Program-made: the position numbers and the translations under genes
In this document: in pieces, positions 18,001 through 27,422 of the stretch
How positions within the stretch are numbered: position 1 is the first letter of the stretch
How the letters are laid out: each line of letters begins with the position of its first letter
Notes under the pieces: model-generated
Told to the model about the DNA's origin: nothing
The model's database searches: none
What the model saw: only the letters and a program-made list of their open reading frames with translations
Assembly: GCA_003225295.1 (NCBI GenBank)
Contig: QHYZ01000058.1
Span: 105,439-169,438 of the forward strand
Direction: 5' to 3'
Source: Acidobacteriota bacterium
GTDB lineage: Bacteria; Acidobacteriota; Terriglobia; Acidiferrales; UBA7541
DNA: 64,000 nt

Positions 18001-19438
18001 TTGTCGGCGTGGGAGCGTTAAAGGGCCCTGGTGACGTCGTATACTGCACTCCCAATGGGTATAAACCAGCAGTGTGGCCGGTGCCGCTCGGAACGGTGAG
18101 GGAACCGGCGAGGCGACGCGCAGTGGAAGAGGTCTGCGAGAGGTTAGTAAGCACCGTCTGTCCGTTGAAATTAGTGGCCACCGTAGGGGCATCCGGGGGG
18201 CCAAAGAAACCTCCGTCGAGTGAGAACGGCACGCCATTGGTCTGCCCCAACGCGGCTTCCTGAAAATTGCCAGGAGCGGAGCCCACGATGGTGGGGTGCG
18301 CGGGGACAATGTCCAGCGGGAACGGCCCACCCGTTACGGTGACGGAAGAATTGCTGCTGGTCACTTCGACCGTGTAGTGCCCGGGGGTCTTTAAATTGTC
18401 CGCGTTCAGACGAACCCGCGCGCCGATGGACGTAGAAGTGGATCCCGCGGCAAAGACCACCTTGATCTGCGTTTGTGGATTAATGGTAGTCTGATTGCCA
18501 GATGAATCAAAAAGGCTAACGCCCATCTGCGAGTTGCCGTTGGTGGCGGCGAGGAAAATGTCCTGCTGGAGAGCGCCCTGGGCCGCGACGGATGGCGAAA
18601 TACCGCTGAAGGTAATGTTCCCTGCCTGGACAATGGTGACGGCGGCCTGCGCGATACGCGCATTATCCACGTTGGAGAAAGCAAAGACCGTGACGATGCC
18701 TGCGGCATTCACCGGGGTGGTCGTAGAAGATGGCGCCGCCGCTGGCACCGCCGCAGGAGCGGAATAAAGTCCGGTCTTATCGATGGAACCGCAAGTGTTG
18801 GCCCCGGTGCTGCAGTCTGCGCTGTTGGTCTTGGCGGTGACTTCAAAAGTCACTCCCCAGGTTAGCTGGCTGGGATCGATGACCGTGCCGTTCACATCCT
18901 CAGCGAGAAACAGCTGTGTTGAAGTGGTCGCCAGCGTTGCCGTGGCGGGAACGATATGAACGCGAATGCCGGAATCAAAGGTAAGACTGAATTTGCCGGT
19001 CTTCTTCTTGTCGGCGTTGGAGGTGGCCGTGATGGTGACGGTCACGTTGGGGAGCTTGGTCTGATCCGGAAAGACCGCCGGAGCGGTGAACGTGGCAGTG
19101 GAAGAGACCGTTGTGCTGCTATTCTGAATGTTGGAGAGAACCCCGACGGCGCCATTGGCGGTGGTGCATTCCGCAGAAGTCGAAGGCTTGGGGCTCGGTG
19201 TGGTGGTGGTTGGGTTGGGCGTGGTGGTGTAGGAACAGTCGAAGGTCGCGGATACATCGGTCGCGCCCGTGACCGTGGCGGTGATGGTCTGCGTTTCGGT
19301 CGGCACCATGACAGACACGGTGCCTGTCACGCTGACAACCACCTGGTTGGCCGCGCTCTTGCTGCCGCACCCGCTGACCCCCAAGCTGGCGAACGCCGCT
19401 GCCAGCAGGATGTTTCTCGCACTCTTATGCCACTTCAT
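15065..19438 (-). CDS. Giant lipoprotein with Ig-like, IPT/TIG-like and beta-propeller repeats
   Basis: A 1457-residue exported lipoprotein. MKWHKSARNILLAAAFASLG is followed by the lipobox VSGC (Cys 24). The N-terminal third looks like Ig-type beta domains; IPT/TIG-like sequence is visible at VKILGTGFDSGSQVLLDGVA. Other parts carry repeated propeller-strand motifs such as IAIDRTDSLAVVTLAG, VAIDEVNNLAVVTNTG, GVAIDQETNLAVIANTSSN and AVAIDPDRGTNGRGLAVVTC, resembling YVTN/NHL-type blades. The ATG at 19438 (GGGGGAG upstream) starts the signal peptide; the frame extends to 19627 but overlaps bamA. It begins 77 bp after bamA. Function is unknown. Its position between bamA and skp, and the fact that the BAM lipoprotein BamB is also a propeller, make an envelope role possible, but this is inference. 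Confidence 0.85.
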   Translation of the reverse strand: MKWHKSARNILLAAAFASLGVSGCGSKSAANQVVVSVTGTVSVMVPTETQTITATVTGATDVSATFDCSYTTTPNPTTTTPSPKPSTSAECTTANGAVGVLSNIQNSSTTVSSTATFTAPAVFPDQTKLPNVTVTITATSNADKKKTGKFSLTFDSGIRVHIVPATATLATTSTQLFLAEDVNGTVIDPSQLTWGVTFEVTAKTNSADCSTGANTCGSIDKTGLYSAPAAVPAAAPSSTTTPVNAAGIVTVFAFSNVDNARIAQAAVTIVQAGNITFSGISPSVAAQGALQQDIFLAATNGNSQMGVSLFDSSGNQTTINPQTQIKVVFAAGSTSTSIGARVRLNADNLKTPGHYTVEVTSSNSSVTVTGGPFPLDIVPAHPTIVGSAPGNFQEAALGQTNGVPFSLDGGFFGPPDAPTVATNFNGQTVLTNLSQTSSTARRLAGSLTVPSGTGHTAGLYPLGVQYTTSPGPFNAPTPTTAFTNVAVIPDYGASNSSNPNPPTDITAGFPALPLAMNPPSANSKVYVGPNPQISFGPTSAPSSIAIDRTDSLAVVTLAGVSSNNIQLIDLTSATPTVTSQVSSGGNVATGVAVDDQLIFQTPSQLNVAAVVNYASRSLSIVSVPAGTSLGSVDLSCVIPQSDPACQAVTEPFPYAVGIDPFAHRAVVAFASTNVGLVINLDQKATVPCLPNPAWTLPYCPIAYVTLNTGANPQIAFEPGARLAYVTPGGAGLLSAVNLANPTAGSVDIVSATRASNVVTIATKESHNLHPGSPGTVLISGLPPGTTNKTDFNGSFSVGAVLDATHFQYFQADKDDTTSCAASCLASSGTPFLTYTISPSIVGIAFNPVTRQAILADPNVTFSQITYIDPQSQLVSSMSLFAEATGQVGTGAPELGAETVAFQPFSNTAVSFNPRTNEVSLLDPSLLQRPAIVTTGQTGLATVCVANCTPPATPTNVTIPGAIAVASANNLVLTVNSGSGTITGFQLGTIRPIHIETVETPPIDAGNANVTMPASLSPAVKITLGTAPTAVSGVKILGTGFDSGSQVLLDGVAVAATALGNFTLVSGREIDVTIPVSVLNAGPRHYALSVANSSGVGSNVTDFTVLEEIPLAPCNVTPTTPNGTPAAPGGVAIDEVNNLAVVTNTGTGCNQVSVFSLNPANILNQTVKTIATGDTPTGVAVLPRLAYTGQAAATSGVAVVTNNGANSVSVLDLVNGVPVLDASGKAITVNVGTAPSGVAIDQETNLAVIANTSSNTVSTIDLTPLTATPIGAITPTSVAVDQNPIAVAIDPDRGTNGRGLAVVTCLILNGASSPFGALDAVDIGATTPIRSTSGSSSFLTSTPTGVVFDPSVSPALFYAVSTQGNVITVFNPDSGSTQTVKVGINPNAIAYNFQAGTVLTVNSLSNTISVVDSQTFATKATLGIGSTSKFAAAIQTFTNLAVIADQANNRVMLFPLPH

Positions 19439-19515
19439 ACCCACTGTCTCCCCCGCATTTGCAGTGTTTCGCGCCGCCGTATTCCCAAGTCGAAAAGCAC
19501 CATCATCGTCACACC

Positions 19516-22500
19516 CTAGAACGTCCGGCTGACGGTGAAGCGGAACGTCCGCGCCGGCTCGAAATAGTTGAGACTCCCCGGGTTTTTCAGAAGCTGCTCG
19601 ATCGTCGGGCGGACCTGGAACCTCCACACGTCCGGCGGCAGCGTGGCGGGGAGGCGCCCGAGCGTACAGCCCTTGTCGCCCAGAGAGGGATCACAAATCT
19701 CGCTGGCCTCTATGAAATCCTGGGGCGCCAAGAGCTGGGAATGCAACCGATGGATGTTATAGGCGTAGTACACCCGGAAAGGCGCCTGAATGATCGGCAA
19801 CTGCACGACGAACTCGATGCCCGTTGAACCGCGCAAGCGAAAATTCGTGCCCGGTGAAATGCCCAGCTGCCGGGTCAGGCTGATGTCGTGCTGCGCCGTG
19901 GGAAATTGAGTTGTCAAGTTGTCGAAGCCGGTCTTGTCGAGCTGCAAGGCATTCTTGCGAAGGATGCCGTTCGTGCCGCCGTCAAAAAACAGCACCGCTT
20001 GTACCGTACTGCCCACGATGGGAATGCGGTACTCGACGTTGCCATACCCCTGCGTGTCGCCCCCCGGAAAAGTGATGGTATAGCCGAGCACCGGGACGTT
20101 GACGGCTCGCTGGGTCGGCCCGCCAAAGCCGTTAAGGCAGGTGTTGCAGGTGTAGGTAAACTGCTGTGTCGTCGCGACGGGGATAAAGGTGACCGGGGTA
20201 ATGGAGCGGATGTCAAAACCGCGGATGTCGGACTCCCCGCCCATATAGAAACGGCTGTAGGGAGGCGGTTCCCCGCCTCCATAACCGGTGGTAAACGCGC
20301 CAGAAGCGTGAAAACCCAAAATATTGCGGTGTTTATTCACCGGATGGTAATACTTCCAATCGACCACATTGGTGATGCTCTTGACGTTGCCGCCGAGCCC
20401 GGAAAATCCAAGCGAATAGAAGTAGCTCTTTCCGCCGGTGGGATTGATCGGGTTGTTGACGGTGTTATAGGTGATGGTGGGAGTGATGGTGCTCGAAACG
20501 ATTCCGTTCAGCGCGCTCGGACCGGCGATGCTGCGGAACTGCACTTGGGTAAACAAGAGCTTCGATGCATCGTTAAAAGCCGTAATGTTGGTCCGCGTCA
20601 GTCCATATTGCAGTCCGATGCGGGTGAACGAGAGCTTTCTGACGGGATAGCTAGCGAAGAACGTGAACCCGGTGCTGTCCTGATTGTAGTTCTGAACGAA
20701 TTGCGGGTTAATGCTGACGGACTGGCCGGTCAGGAGTGCGGCCTGTCTGGCTTGGTCAAATTTATAACGGCTGGAGAAAATTGTGAAACCGGAAGAAATG
20801 GGCCGATCAAAGAGATAGGGCTCGGTAAATCCGAAAAGGAAACTGCGGGAAAGATCGCCAAACTGCGCCGAAAACGTCAAAGTTTCGCCAAGACCGAGGA
20901 AGTTGTTGGTCTGGTAGGTGAGGCCGATGAAGCTGCCGGCCAGGCCGCTGACACCGCCCTGCAAGCCGATCGACTGTTTGCCCTTTTCCTTCAGCTTGAG
21001 GTTGATGTCTACCGTGCCTTCTTTGTTGTTGCGCTTGATCTCCGCGGCTTTGTCCGCTTCGATCTTGTCGAAGTAATCCAGCTGATTGAGGCGCAGGATG
21101 CTGAGCTCCCAGAGACGTTTGTTGAAAAGCTGGCCTTCATCGATCATCAGCTCGCGGCGAATTACTTTGTCGCGCGTGGTGGTGTTCCCGCTGAAGTCGA
21201 TGCGCCTGACGAAATACTGCTTCTGTTCGTCGAACTTGAGCGTCAGGTTGATGATTTTCTTTTCCTCGTCGATTTCCGTTTCCGGTTCGGGAGTGAAATC
21301 GATAAATCCGTATTCGCCGTAGATCTTGCCGTAGGTCTCCAGGGCCTTGCGAACCTTTTCGGTGGAGAAGAGGTCGCCCTGTTTGAGGGGGAAAGCGCTT
21401 TTCAGGGCCTCGACCTTGAGGGACAGCGCCTTGTCCGGATCGGCGCTGACGATCTTCAGCGCGCCCATGTGGTAGCGCTCGCCTTCTTCGATGGGGATGG
21501 TGATATTGACGGCCTTGCCGTGGCTGCGTCCCATGACCAGGGGAACACCGAGGCGATAACCTTCGGTGTCCATGTTCTCGAGAATCGGTTCGCCGACGGA
21601 CACCTTGAAGTAGCCATTGTCGCGATACAGGCCGCGCACACCGACTTCCAGATCCTCGCTCAATTTCTCGCGGTCGTACGTCTTCGTGAGCACCGGGATA
21701 TACCAGAAGTAGAGAGGAATCGAGTAGGGCCGGTCGTGACGCATGGCACGAATCAACTTGCGGTCGCTGAAAGCGTGGTTTCCGGTGAATTTGATCTTGC
21801 CGACCTTGACTTTCGGGCCTTCCTCGATCTTGAAAACGAGAATGACGGCATTGCTGGAAGCAATGCGCTCGTACTGCGGAGTTACCTTGGCGAACTGCCG
21901 GCCGTGTTCGCCCAGCAATTCCTTTAGCACGACTTCTGCTTTCTTGATTTTCGTGGGATCGAACTGGCTTTCCACGCTCAGACCGACCTTGCGCTCCTTG
22001 AAGCGGTCGAGAATATCCGATTCGGAAACGGAGTGGATGCCGTCGTAGCGGATACGGCGGATCTGCGGGCGTTCCTTCACCTCAAAGATGATGATTTTGC
22101 CGCCTGCGCGATTGGGAGAATCTTCCACGCGGAGCTTTACGTCCTCGAAGAATTGCGTGTTCCACAGCGCTTGAAAATCACGGCGCAGGGTCTCTTCATT
22201 GTAGACATCCCCGTCGCGGCTGAAGATGCGCGCCTTCAGCGTGTCGCTGCGCACGCGGCGATTGCCGATGAAATCGATGCGCTCAACGACCAACTGTTGT
22301 TGTTGTTGTTGTTGTTGACCGGCAGCCTGCGGATCGGCGGCGGAACGGTCCTCCCGGACGTCTTTGCCGGTGGCATCATCAAAGGAAGGGGACGACAAAT
22401 AGGGGCGTGCTGATGAGGAGGCATCCGCGCGGGAATCTTCCCGCCTGGCTGCCGGTGACGCGATCGCCAAAAGCAACACCATGGCAATTATCCACGTCAC
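19516..22500 (-). CDS. bamA: Outer-membrane protein assembly factor BamA (Omp85 family)
   Basis: Central BAM-complex subunit that folds and inserts outer-membrane beta-barrel proteins. After a signal peptide and a Gln-rich linker come POTRA domains: VVERIDFIGNRRVRSDTLKA, IRRIRYDGIHSVSESDIL, VKVGKIKFTGNHAFSDRKLI, and finally YFVRRIDFSGNTTTRDKVI. The barrel contains RFYMGGESDIRGFD, the VRGF/IRGF-type loop conserved in Omp85, and ends in the aromatic FRFTVSRTF typical of outer-membrane barrels. The start is uncertain. The frame runs back to 22734 but overlaps clpC; I chose the GTG at 22500 just before VTWIIAMVLLLAIASPAA. A TTG at 22563 or ATG at 22482 are alternatives. It follows clpC in the same direction. 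Confidence 0.95.
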   Translation of the reverse strand: MTWIIAMVLLLAIASPAARREDSRADASSSARPYLSSPSFDDATGKDVREDRSAADPQAAGQQQQQQQQLVVERIDFIGNRRVRSDTLKARIFSRDGDVYNEETLRRDFQALWNTQFFEDVKLRVEDSPNRAGGKIIIFEVKERPQIRRIRYDGIHSVSESDILDRFKERKVGLSVESQFDPTKIKKAEVVLKELLGEHGRQFAKVTPQYERIASSNAVILVFKIEEGPKVKVGKIKFTGNHAFSDRKLIRAMRHDRPYSIPLYFWYIPVLTKTYDREKLSEDLEVGVRGLYRDNGYFKVSVGEPILENMDTEGYRLGVPLVMGRSHGKAVNITIPIEEGERYHMGALKIVSADPDKALSLKVEALKSAFPLKQGDLFSTEKVRKALETYGKIYGEYGFIDFTPEPETEIDEEKKIINLTLKFDEQKQYFVRRIDFSGNTTTRDKVIRRELMIDEGQLFNKRLWELSILRLNQLDYFDKIEADKAAEIKRNNKEGTVDINLKLKEKGKQSIGLQGGVSGLAGSFIGLTYQTNNFLGLGETLTFSAQFGDLSRSFLFGFTEPYLFDRPISSGFTIFSSRYKFDQARQAALLTGQSVSINPQFVQNYNQDSTGFTFFASYPVRKLSFTRIGLQYGLTRTNITAFNDASKLLFTQVQFRSIAGPSALNGIVSSTITPTITYNTVNNPINPTGGKSYFYSLGFSGLGGNVKSITNVVDWKYYHPVNKHRNILGFHASGAFTTGYGGGEPPPYSRFYMGGESDIRGFDIRSITPVTFIPVATTQQFTYTCNTCLNGFGGPTQRAVNVPVLGYTITFPGGDTQGYGNVEYRIPIVGSTVQAVLFFDGGTNGILRKNALQLDKTGFDNLTTQFPTAQHDISLTRQLGISPGTNFRLRGSTGIEFVVQLPIIQAPFRVYYAYNIHRLHSQLLAPQDFIEASEICDPSLGDKGCTLGRLPATLPPDVWRFQVRPTIEQLLKNPGSLNYFEPARTFRFTVSRTF
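22294..22317 (-). repeat. CAA trinucleotide run encoding a poly-Gln linker in BamA
   Basis: On the coding strand seven CAA codons and one CAG run without interruption, giving eight glutamines between the signal-peptide region and the first POTRA domain. Gain or loss of units would keep the frame and only change linker length. Confidence 0.9.
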
Positions 22501-22639
22501 TCGAGGCGCAAAAAATCCACACGGCGAACAAACTCTTCTTTGAGCGGCCGCTGAGGTCGTCAAGGCCGCGCCCCCAAACTCAACTTGTTTTTCTCCCGCC
22601 GGACCCGGTGTGGGCCGGCCGTGCGTTGTGTCAGATTCG

Positions 22640-25063
22640 CTAGTGGACGACCGGGGTTGCCTCACCGACGGGACGGAACGACAGGCCTTCCCCGGCGACG
22701 TAGATCTGCAGAGTCGCCGGCCGTTGAATTCCACCCTGGATCAGCGCCTCGGAGAGCGGGTCCTCGACATACTTCTGCAAAGCCCGGCGGAGCGGACGTG
22801 CCCCATAGCTGCGGTCCGCACACGTTTTCTCGAGGATCCACTGTCGTGCTTCCGGTGATACCACAATCTGCACCTGCCGGTGAATCAGCGTGTCGTTCAA
22901 CTGGCCCACCAGCAAATCGATGATGCGGAGCAGATCTTCGTCGCCGAGCGGATTGAAAATAATCACTTCGTCCAGCCGGTTCAAAAACTCCGGATTGAAC
23001 GCCCGCTTAACTTCGTTCATTACCATATCTTCCATGCTTTTCTGCCCGGCTTCATCAGCGCCGGACTGGAAGCCCATGGTGGTGCGCTTTTGCAGGTGAC
23101 GCGCACCGAGATTGGAGGTCATGATGATGATCGTGTTCCGGAAATCCACGGTATTGCCGAGCCCGTCGGTCAGCTGCCCGTCTTCGAACACCTGCAACAA
23201 TATATTAAAGACGTCCGGATGGGCCTTCTCAATTTCGTCGAGCAGGATGACCGAGTAAGGCGTCCGGCGGACGCGTTCCGTTAATTGCCCGCCTTCTTCG
23301 TAGCCCACGTACCCGGGAGGCGCGCCGATCAGCTTCGAGACGGAGTGCTTCTCCATGAACTCCGACATATCGAAGCGAACCAGCGATTTCTCCGAACCGA
23401 ACAAAAACTCCGCCAGCCGCCGGGCCACTTCCGTCTTGCCGACACCTGTCGGCCCCAGGAAAAAGAAGCAGCCCACCGGCCGCAAAGGCGACTTGAGACC
23501 GGCACGGCTGCGGCGAATGGCGCGCGCCAGCGCGGTAATGGCCTTGTCCTGGCTGATGACGCGCTTGTGCAGTTCCGGCTCGATGCGCAGAAGTTTTTGT
23601 TGTTCGTCTTCCTTGATGGAAGTCACCCCGATGCCCGTCCAGCGCGAAACGACCTCTTCAATGTCTTCGCGAGTCACGATGCCCGTCGAGGCGTCGTCCA
23701 ATTTGAAACGTTCGCGCAACCCCCGCAGGTTTTCTTTTTCCTTGCGCTCTTCCTCGGAATAGAAACGCGCCTTTTCGAATTCGTGATTGGCGATGGCTGT
23801 TTCCATCCGGTGGGTGATGAATTTCACGCGCTTCTGCACTTCGCCGACTTCTTCGGGAACGGTGGCCTGGCGCAGCTTCACGCGCGCGCCGGCTTCGTCA
23901 ATCAGGTCGATGGCTTTGTCGGGAAGAAAACGGTCGGGGATGTAACGGTTGGAAAGATAGACGGAGTAGCGCAGCGCTTCGTCCGTGTAGCTGACGGCGT
24001 GGAATTTTTCGTAGCGCTCGCGAACACCCTGGATCACCTGCACCGCTTGCTCTTCGTCCGGCGCGGGAACTTTCACGGACTGGAAGCGGCGCTCCAGCGA
24101 GCGATCTTTCTCCACCGACTTGCGGTATTCGCCCGGCGTAGTGGCGCCAATGCACTGAATCTCTCCGCGTGAGAGCGCGGGTTTCAAGATGTTGGCGGCG
24201 TCGAGCGAGCCTTCGGCAGACCCTGCGCCCACCAGCGTATGCAGCTCGTCGATAAATACGATGGAGTTCTGGCTCTCCATCAATTCCTTCATGATGGTCT
24301 TCAGCCGCTCTTCAAACTGGCCGCGGTATTTCGTGCCCGCCACGATCAAAGAAAGATCCAGGGAAAGGATGCGCTTGTCCGCTAAGAACGGGGGAACATC
24401 GCCATCGGAAATGCGCTGCGCCAAGCCTTCGACGATGGCGGTCTTGCCCACGCCGGGCTCGCCGATCAAAACCGGATTGTTCTTGGTGCGGCGGCACAGA
24501 ATTTGAATGACGCGTTCGACTTCGTTTTCGCGGCCGACCAGCGGATCGAGCGAGCCTTCCGACGCCGCTTGCGTAAGGTCGCGGCTGAATTCCGCCAGCA
24601 AAGATGTTTCCTTTGGCCGCGCCGCCGTTTTTTCACCGGACGTGCGCGCCAGCTCTTCCCGTAACGTGGAAAGCCGCAGACCACGCTCCATCAAAATCTC
24701 CGCGCCGAAGCACTTTTCTTCACGCAGGATGCCCAGAAGAAGATGCTCGGTGCCGACGTGTTTGTGACCGAGACGTTCCGCTTCTTCGGCCGCCATGTTG
24801 AGGATGCGCTTGCACTCCGCGCTGAGCGGCACTTCAACCGACGTGGAGATGCGCTCGCGGATGGTGATGCGGGCTTCAATCTCTTTTCGTATCGATTCGA
24901 TCGAGCCTTGCTGCCGCAGGAAACGGTTGGCCAGGGCTTTGTCCTCGCGCATCAAGCCGAGCAGCAGATGCTCGGTCTCGATGTACGGGCTGCCATACTG
25001 GCTGGCTTCGTACCTGGCGAAAAATATGACGCGTCGCGCTTTCTCTGTATAACGTTCGAACAC
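22640..25063 (-). CDS. clpC: ATP-dependent Clp protease ATP-binding subunit ClpC
   Basis: AAA+ unfoldase that feeds substrates to ClpP. The 807 residues show two Clp_N repeats ([39 protein letters not shown]) and AAA-1 with Walker [10 protein letters not shown] and Walker [15 protein letters not shown]-like middle region follows ([20 protein letters not shown]), typical of ClpC rather than ClpA or ClpB. AAA-2 then has GPTGVGKTE and [10 protein letters not shown], and a D2-small domain closes the protein. The GTG start is one base after the LolD stop, with GGGGGAG 12 bases upstream inside lolD. The pairing with Lol genes and bamA suggests an envelope-linked cluster. Confidence 0.96.
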   Translation of the reverse strand: MFERYTEKARRVIFFARYEASQYGSPYIETEHLLLGLMREDKALANRFLRQQGSIESIRKEIEARITIRERISTSVEVPLSAECKRILNMAAEEAERLGHKHVGTEHLLLGILREEKCFGAEILMERGLRLSTLREELARTSGEKTAARPKETSLLAEFSRDLTQAASEGSLDPLVGRENEVERVIQILCRRTKNNPVLIGEPGVGKTAIVEGLAQRISDGDVPPFLADKRILSLDLSLIVAGTKYRGQFEERLKTIMKELMESQNSIVFIDELHTLVGAGSAEGSLDAANILKPALSRGEIQCIGATTPGEYRKSVEKDRSLERRFQSVKVPAPDEEQAVQVIQGVRERYEKFHAVSYTDEALRYSVYLSNRYIPDRFLPDKAIDLIDEAGARVKLRQATVPEEVGEVQKRVKFITHRMETAIANHEFEKARFYSEEERKEKENLRGLRERFKLDDASTGIVTREDIEEVVSRWTGIGVTSIKEDEQQKLLRIEPELHKRVISQDKAITALARAIRRSRAGLKSPLRPVGCFFFLGPTGVGKTEVARRLAEFLFGSEKSLVRFDMSEFMEKHSVSKLIGAPPGYVGYEEGGQLTERVRRTPYSVILLDEIEKAHPDVFNILLQVFEDGQLTDGLGNTVDFRNTIIIMTSNLGARHLQKRTTMGFQSGADEAGQKSMEDMVMNEVKRAFNPEFLNRLDEVIIFNPLGDEDLLRIIDLLVGQLNDTLIHRQVQIVVSPEARQWILEKTCADRSYGARPLRRALQKYVEDPLSEALIQGGIQRPATLQIYVAGEGLSFRPVGEATPVVH

Positions 25064-25064
25064 G

Positions 25065-25841
25065 TTAGCTCGCTTCTCCCCCTAGGGTCCCGCTCGCCGT
25101 GGCCGCAGCCTCGGGAGTTCGCAGCACGCCATGCTCCAGCACCAGTATCCGGTCACACCGCGAGGCGAGCGCCAGGTTGTGCGTCGCGATCAGCGACGTC
25201 AACTGGTGCGTGCGGTGCAGCCGTTCCAGCAACTCGAACACGGCCCAAGCATTCTGTTCGTCCAAATCTCCGGTAGGTTCATCTGCCAGCAGCACTGACG
25301 GCCCGGTGACGAGCGCCCGGGCAATCGCGACGCGCTGCTGTTCCCCTCCGGAGAGTTCCCCTGCGCGGTGATCAGCCCGATTATCCAAGCCAACCTCCGC
25401 GAGCCACTTCCGCGCCATCCCCAGCGCGGAAGCAAGATTTTCGCCGCGCACCAGCAGCGGCATGGCGACGTTCTCAGCGGCCGTGAAATCCGGCAACAAC
25501 TGGTGGCGCTGCCACAAGAATCCAATGGCACGATTCCGGAATTCCGCCAGCGCCCCATCGTGAATCGATTCAATGGCTTTCGTTGCGAAGTATACTGTAC
25601 CGCTCGTTGGCGTGTCTAGCGCGGCCAGCAAATGCAACAAAGTACTTTTGCCGGCTCCCGATGGCGCCACGATGGCGACCATCTCTCCCCGCCGCAAACT
25701 CAAGTTGGCATCCGCCAGAACGCAGATGCTTTTCTCGCCGCTACCATAGGTTTTCTGAAGGCCGCGCGATTCCAGAACCACGGCGACGTTCCGCGGATCC
25801 TCGGTGGCTACTCCGCTCGCGAATTGTGTGTGCTGGGTCAT
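25065..25841 (-). CDS. lolD: Lipoprotein-releasing ABC transporter ATP-binding protein LolD
   Basis: ATPase of the MacB/LolD group that powers release of lipoproteins from the inner membrane to LolA. The 258-residue protein has Walker A APSGAGKST, the signature LSGGEQQRVAIARAL, Walker B VLLADEPTGDLD and the H-loop IATHN. The Q-loop region reads FLWQRHQLLPDFTAAEN, the LolD/MacB pattern. The permease gene lies 336 bp upstream on the same strand and clpC one base downstream. The N-terminal 25 residues are an unusual hydrophilic extension. Confidence 0.9.
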   Translation of the reverse strand: MTQHTQFASGVATEDPRNVAVVLESRGLQKTYGSGEKSICVLADANLSLRRGEMVAIVAPSGAGKSTLLHLLAALDTPTSGTVYFATKAIESIHDGALAEFRNRAIGFLWQRHQLLPDFTAAENVAMPLLVRGENLASALGMARKWLAEVGLDNRADHRAGELSGGEQQRVAIARALVTGPSVLLADEPTGDLDEQNAWAVFELLERLHRTHQLTSLIATHNLALASRCDRILVLEHGVLRTPEAAATASGTLGGEAS

Positions 25842-26177
25842 TCTGCTGCCGGCCTTCGGGCGTCATCGCGCGCCGTCCTGCCACCCTAATTAGTTAGATG
25901 CTGGTGCCACAATCCCCGTGCCGTGCCGTAGTGTGCGTCCGTTTACCCAAACTGTTTCCTATTTCCGCCAGTCCCTTGCCTACCCGAAAGTGGGCAATTT
26001 TGGGTCAAACTGAAACACTTATAATCTTTCTGTTTTCAACAGCTTGGGGCAGGTTTTGCGGCGGCCGACGCTCCAGGCACGCGCCCCGCTCCGACCGCCC
26101 TGCCTCTCTCTCTTGCTAGGAGCAAATCTCGCGCCAAATTGCTCACGGAATATCACTAGCTCAGGCGCTCCCACACT
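25842..26177. other. 336-bp gap inside the Lol gene pair
   Basis: No gene is visible. The stretch at about 25990-26040 is AT-rich compared with its surroundings and contains TATAAT-like sequence on both strands (plus strand TATAAT at 26020-26025) next to a short CTGTT-GAA-AACAG hairpin. A promoter for lolD-clpC is possible, but no matching -35 is clear. Confidence 0.35.
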
Positions 26178-27404
26178 TCATTCATACCGCAGGACTTCCA
26201 CCGGCAGGAGCCGCACGGCAGCGCGAGCCGGCAAGATCGTTGCGGCGATCGAGATTCCCATGGCCACCGTAGTGATCCACAGGCCATCGAGAACACTCGG
26301 ATGAAAAGGCACATAAGGAATGGCGTACACCTGCGGATCGAGAGGAATCAGATGGTAGCTACCCGCCACCCAGGAGAAGGTATAGCCGGCCACCAGGCCA
26401 ATCAGCGTGCCCAGGGCTCCGATGCTGATTCCCTGCCAAAGAAAAATCGTCCGAATCTGCTCGCGGCGCGCGCCCATAGACCGCAGCACGGCGATGTCGC
26501 GTGCTTTGTCGGTGACGGTCATGGAAAGAACCACCAGAATGTTGAGACCGGCGACGAAAGTAATCAGACCGATGAAAATCGCGGTGACCAGCTTTTCCAG
26601 CCTCAAGGCCCGGAACAGCGCGCGGTTCTCTTCCATCCACGTGGTCGTTGAAAAGCCCGGCCCGGCGGCTTGCCGGACCTGTTCCGCAATTTCGCCCGCC
26701 AGTTCCGGCTGATGCAGTCGGAACTCGAGGACGTTGACAGCGTCCCCCGCGCCGGAGAGCCCCTGCGCGGCGGCCAGCGTCATGAAACACCAATTCTCGT
26801 CGTAATCGTAAAACCCGGAATCGAAAACTCCGGCAACACGAAACCGCCGTGTCCGCGGCGTCAATCCGTAGGGTGTCAATCGTCCCTGGGGACTTGTGAG
26901 CGTCACGTAATCACCCGGAGAAACCTTCCACTCCTCGGCAATCTGTTTCCCGATGAGCAGCGCTTCGATGCCCTCCGCGTCCGCAGAAAAGTCCAAGCTT
27001 CCGGCGGCGATGCGTTGCAATGCTTGGTCGCTTTTTCGCTCCCGCTCGGGATCGATGCCTTTGGTGACCACCCCTCGCGCTTGTCCCGCGAAGGAAAGCA
27101 ACACTGTCTGGTAGACTGCCGGTGTGACGGAGCGCACGCCCGCCCCTCGGGCGAGCTGGGTGGCCAGTTCCTCGTAGTTTTTGATTCCGCCGCTGCCCGG
27201 TCGCGTTAAGGAGACATGGGCGGTCACGCCGAGCAGCCGGTCTTGCAGCGTCTCGCGGAAACCGGTGTTCATGGAGAGCGCGATCACCAGGGTGGCCACC
27301 CCCGCGGCCACCCCGATCATGGAAAAGAGCGTGACCAGCCGCAGGACTGCCGGCCGGTACGGAGACCGCAGATAGCGCTGGGCCACGAACCATTCGAATC
27401 GCAT
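26178..27404 (-). CDS. LolC/LolE-family lipoprotein-releasing ABC permease
   Basis: Inner-membrane permease partner of LolD. The 408 residues show the family layout. The N-terminus WFVAQRYLRSPYRPAVLRLV is followed by one membrane helix with SMIGVAAGVATLVIALS, then a large periplasmic domain (about 50-265). The C-terminal FtsX-type core has three helices (AIFIGLITFVAGLNILVVLS, ISIGALGTLIGLVAGYTFSW, ISIAATILPARAAVRLLPVE) and the motif DIAVLRSMGARREQIRTIF. Only one permease is present, so it may work as a homodimer (LolF-like) as in many non-enterobacteria. It begins 18 bp after lysS. Confidence 0.9.
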   Translation of the reverse strand: MRFEWFVAQRYLRSPYRPAVLRLVTLFSMIGVAAGVATLVIALSMNTGFRETLQDRLLGVTAHVSLTRPGSGGIKNYEELATQLARGAGVRSVTPAVYQTVLLSFAGQARGVVTKGIDPERERKSDQALQRIAAGSLDFSADAEGIEALLIGKQIAEEWKVSPGDYVTLTSPQGRLTPYGLTPRTRRFRVAGVFDSGFYDYDENWCFMTLAAAQGLSGAGDAVNVLEFRLHQPELAGEIAEQVRQAAGPGFSTTTWMEENRALFRALRLEKLVTAIFIGLITFVAGLNILVVLSMTVTDKARDIAVLRSMGARREQIRTIFLWQGISIGALGTLIGLVAGYTFSWVAGSYHLIPLDPQVYAIPYVPFHPSVLDGLWITTVAMGISIAATILPARAAVRLLPVEVLRYE

Positions 27405-27422
27405 GGTGGTTGGAAGAATACG

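Noticed and set aside
19888..21927. 679-codon plus-strand open frame
   Set aside because: Antisense to bamA, with no start signal and no recognisable motif.
25990..26040. TATAAT-containing AT-rich patch as plus-strand promoter
   Set aside because: No plus-strand gene follows and no -35 fits; kept only as a note in the intergenic entry.
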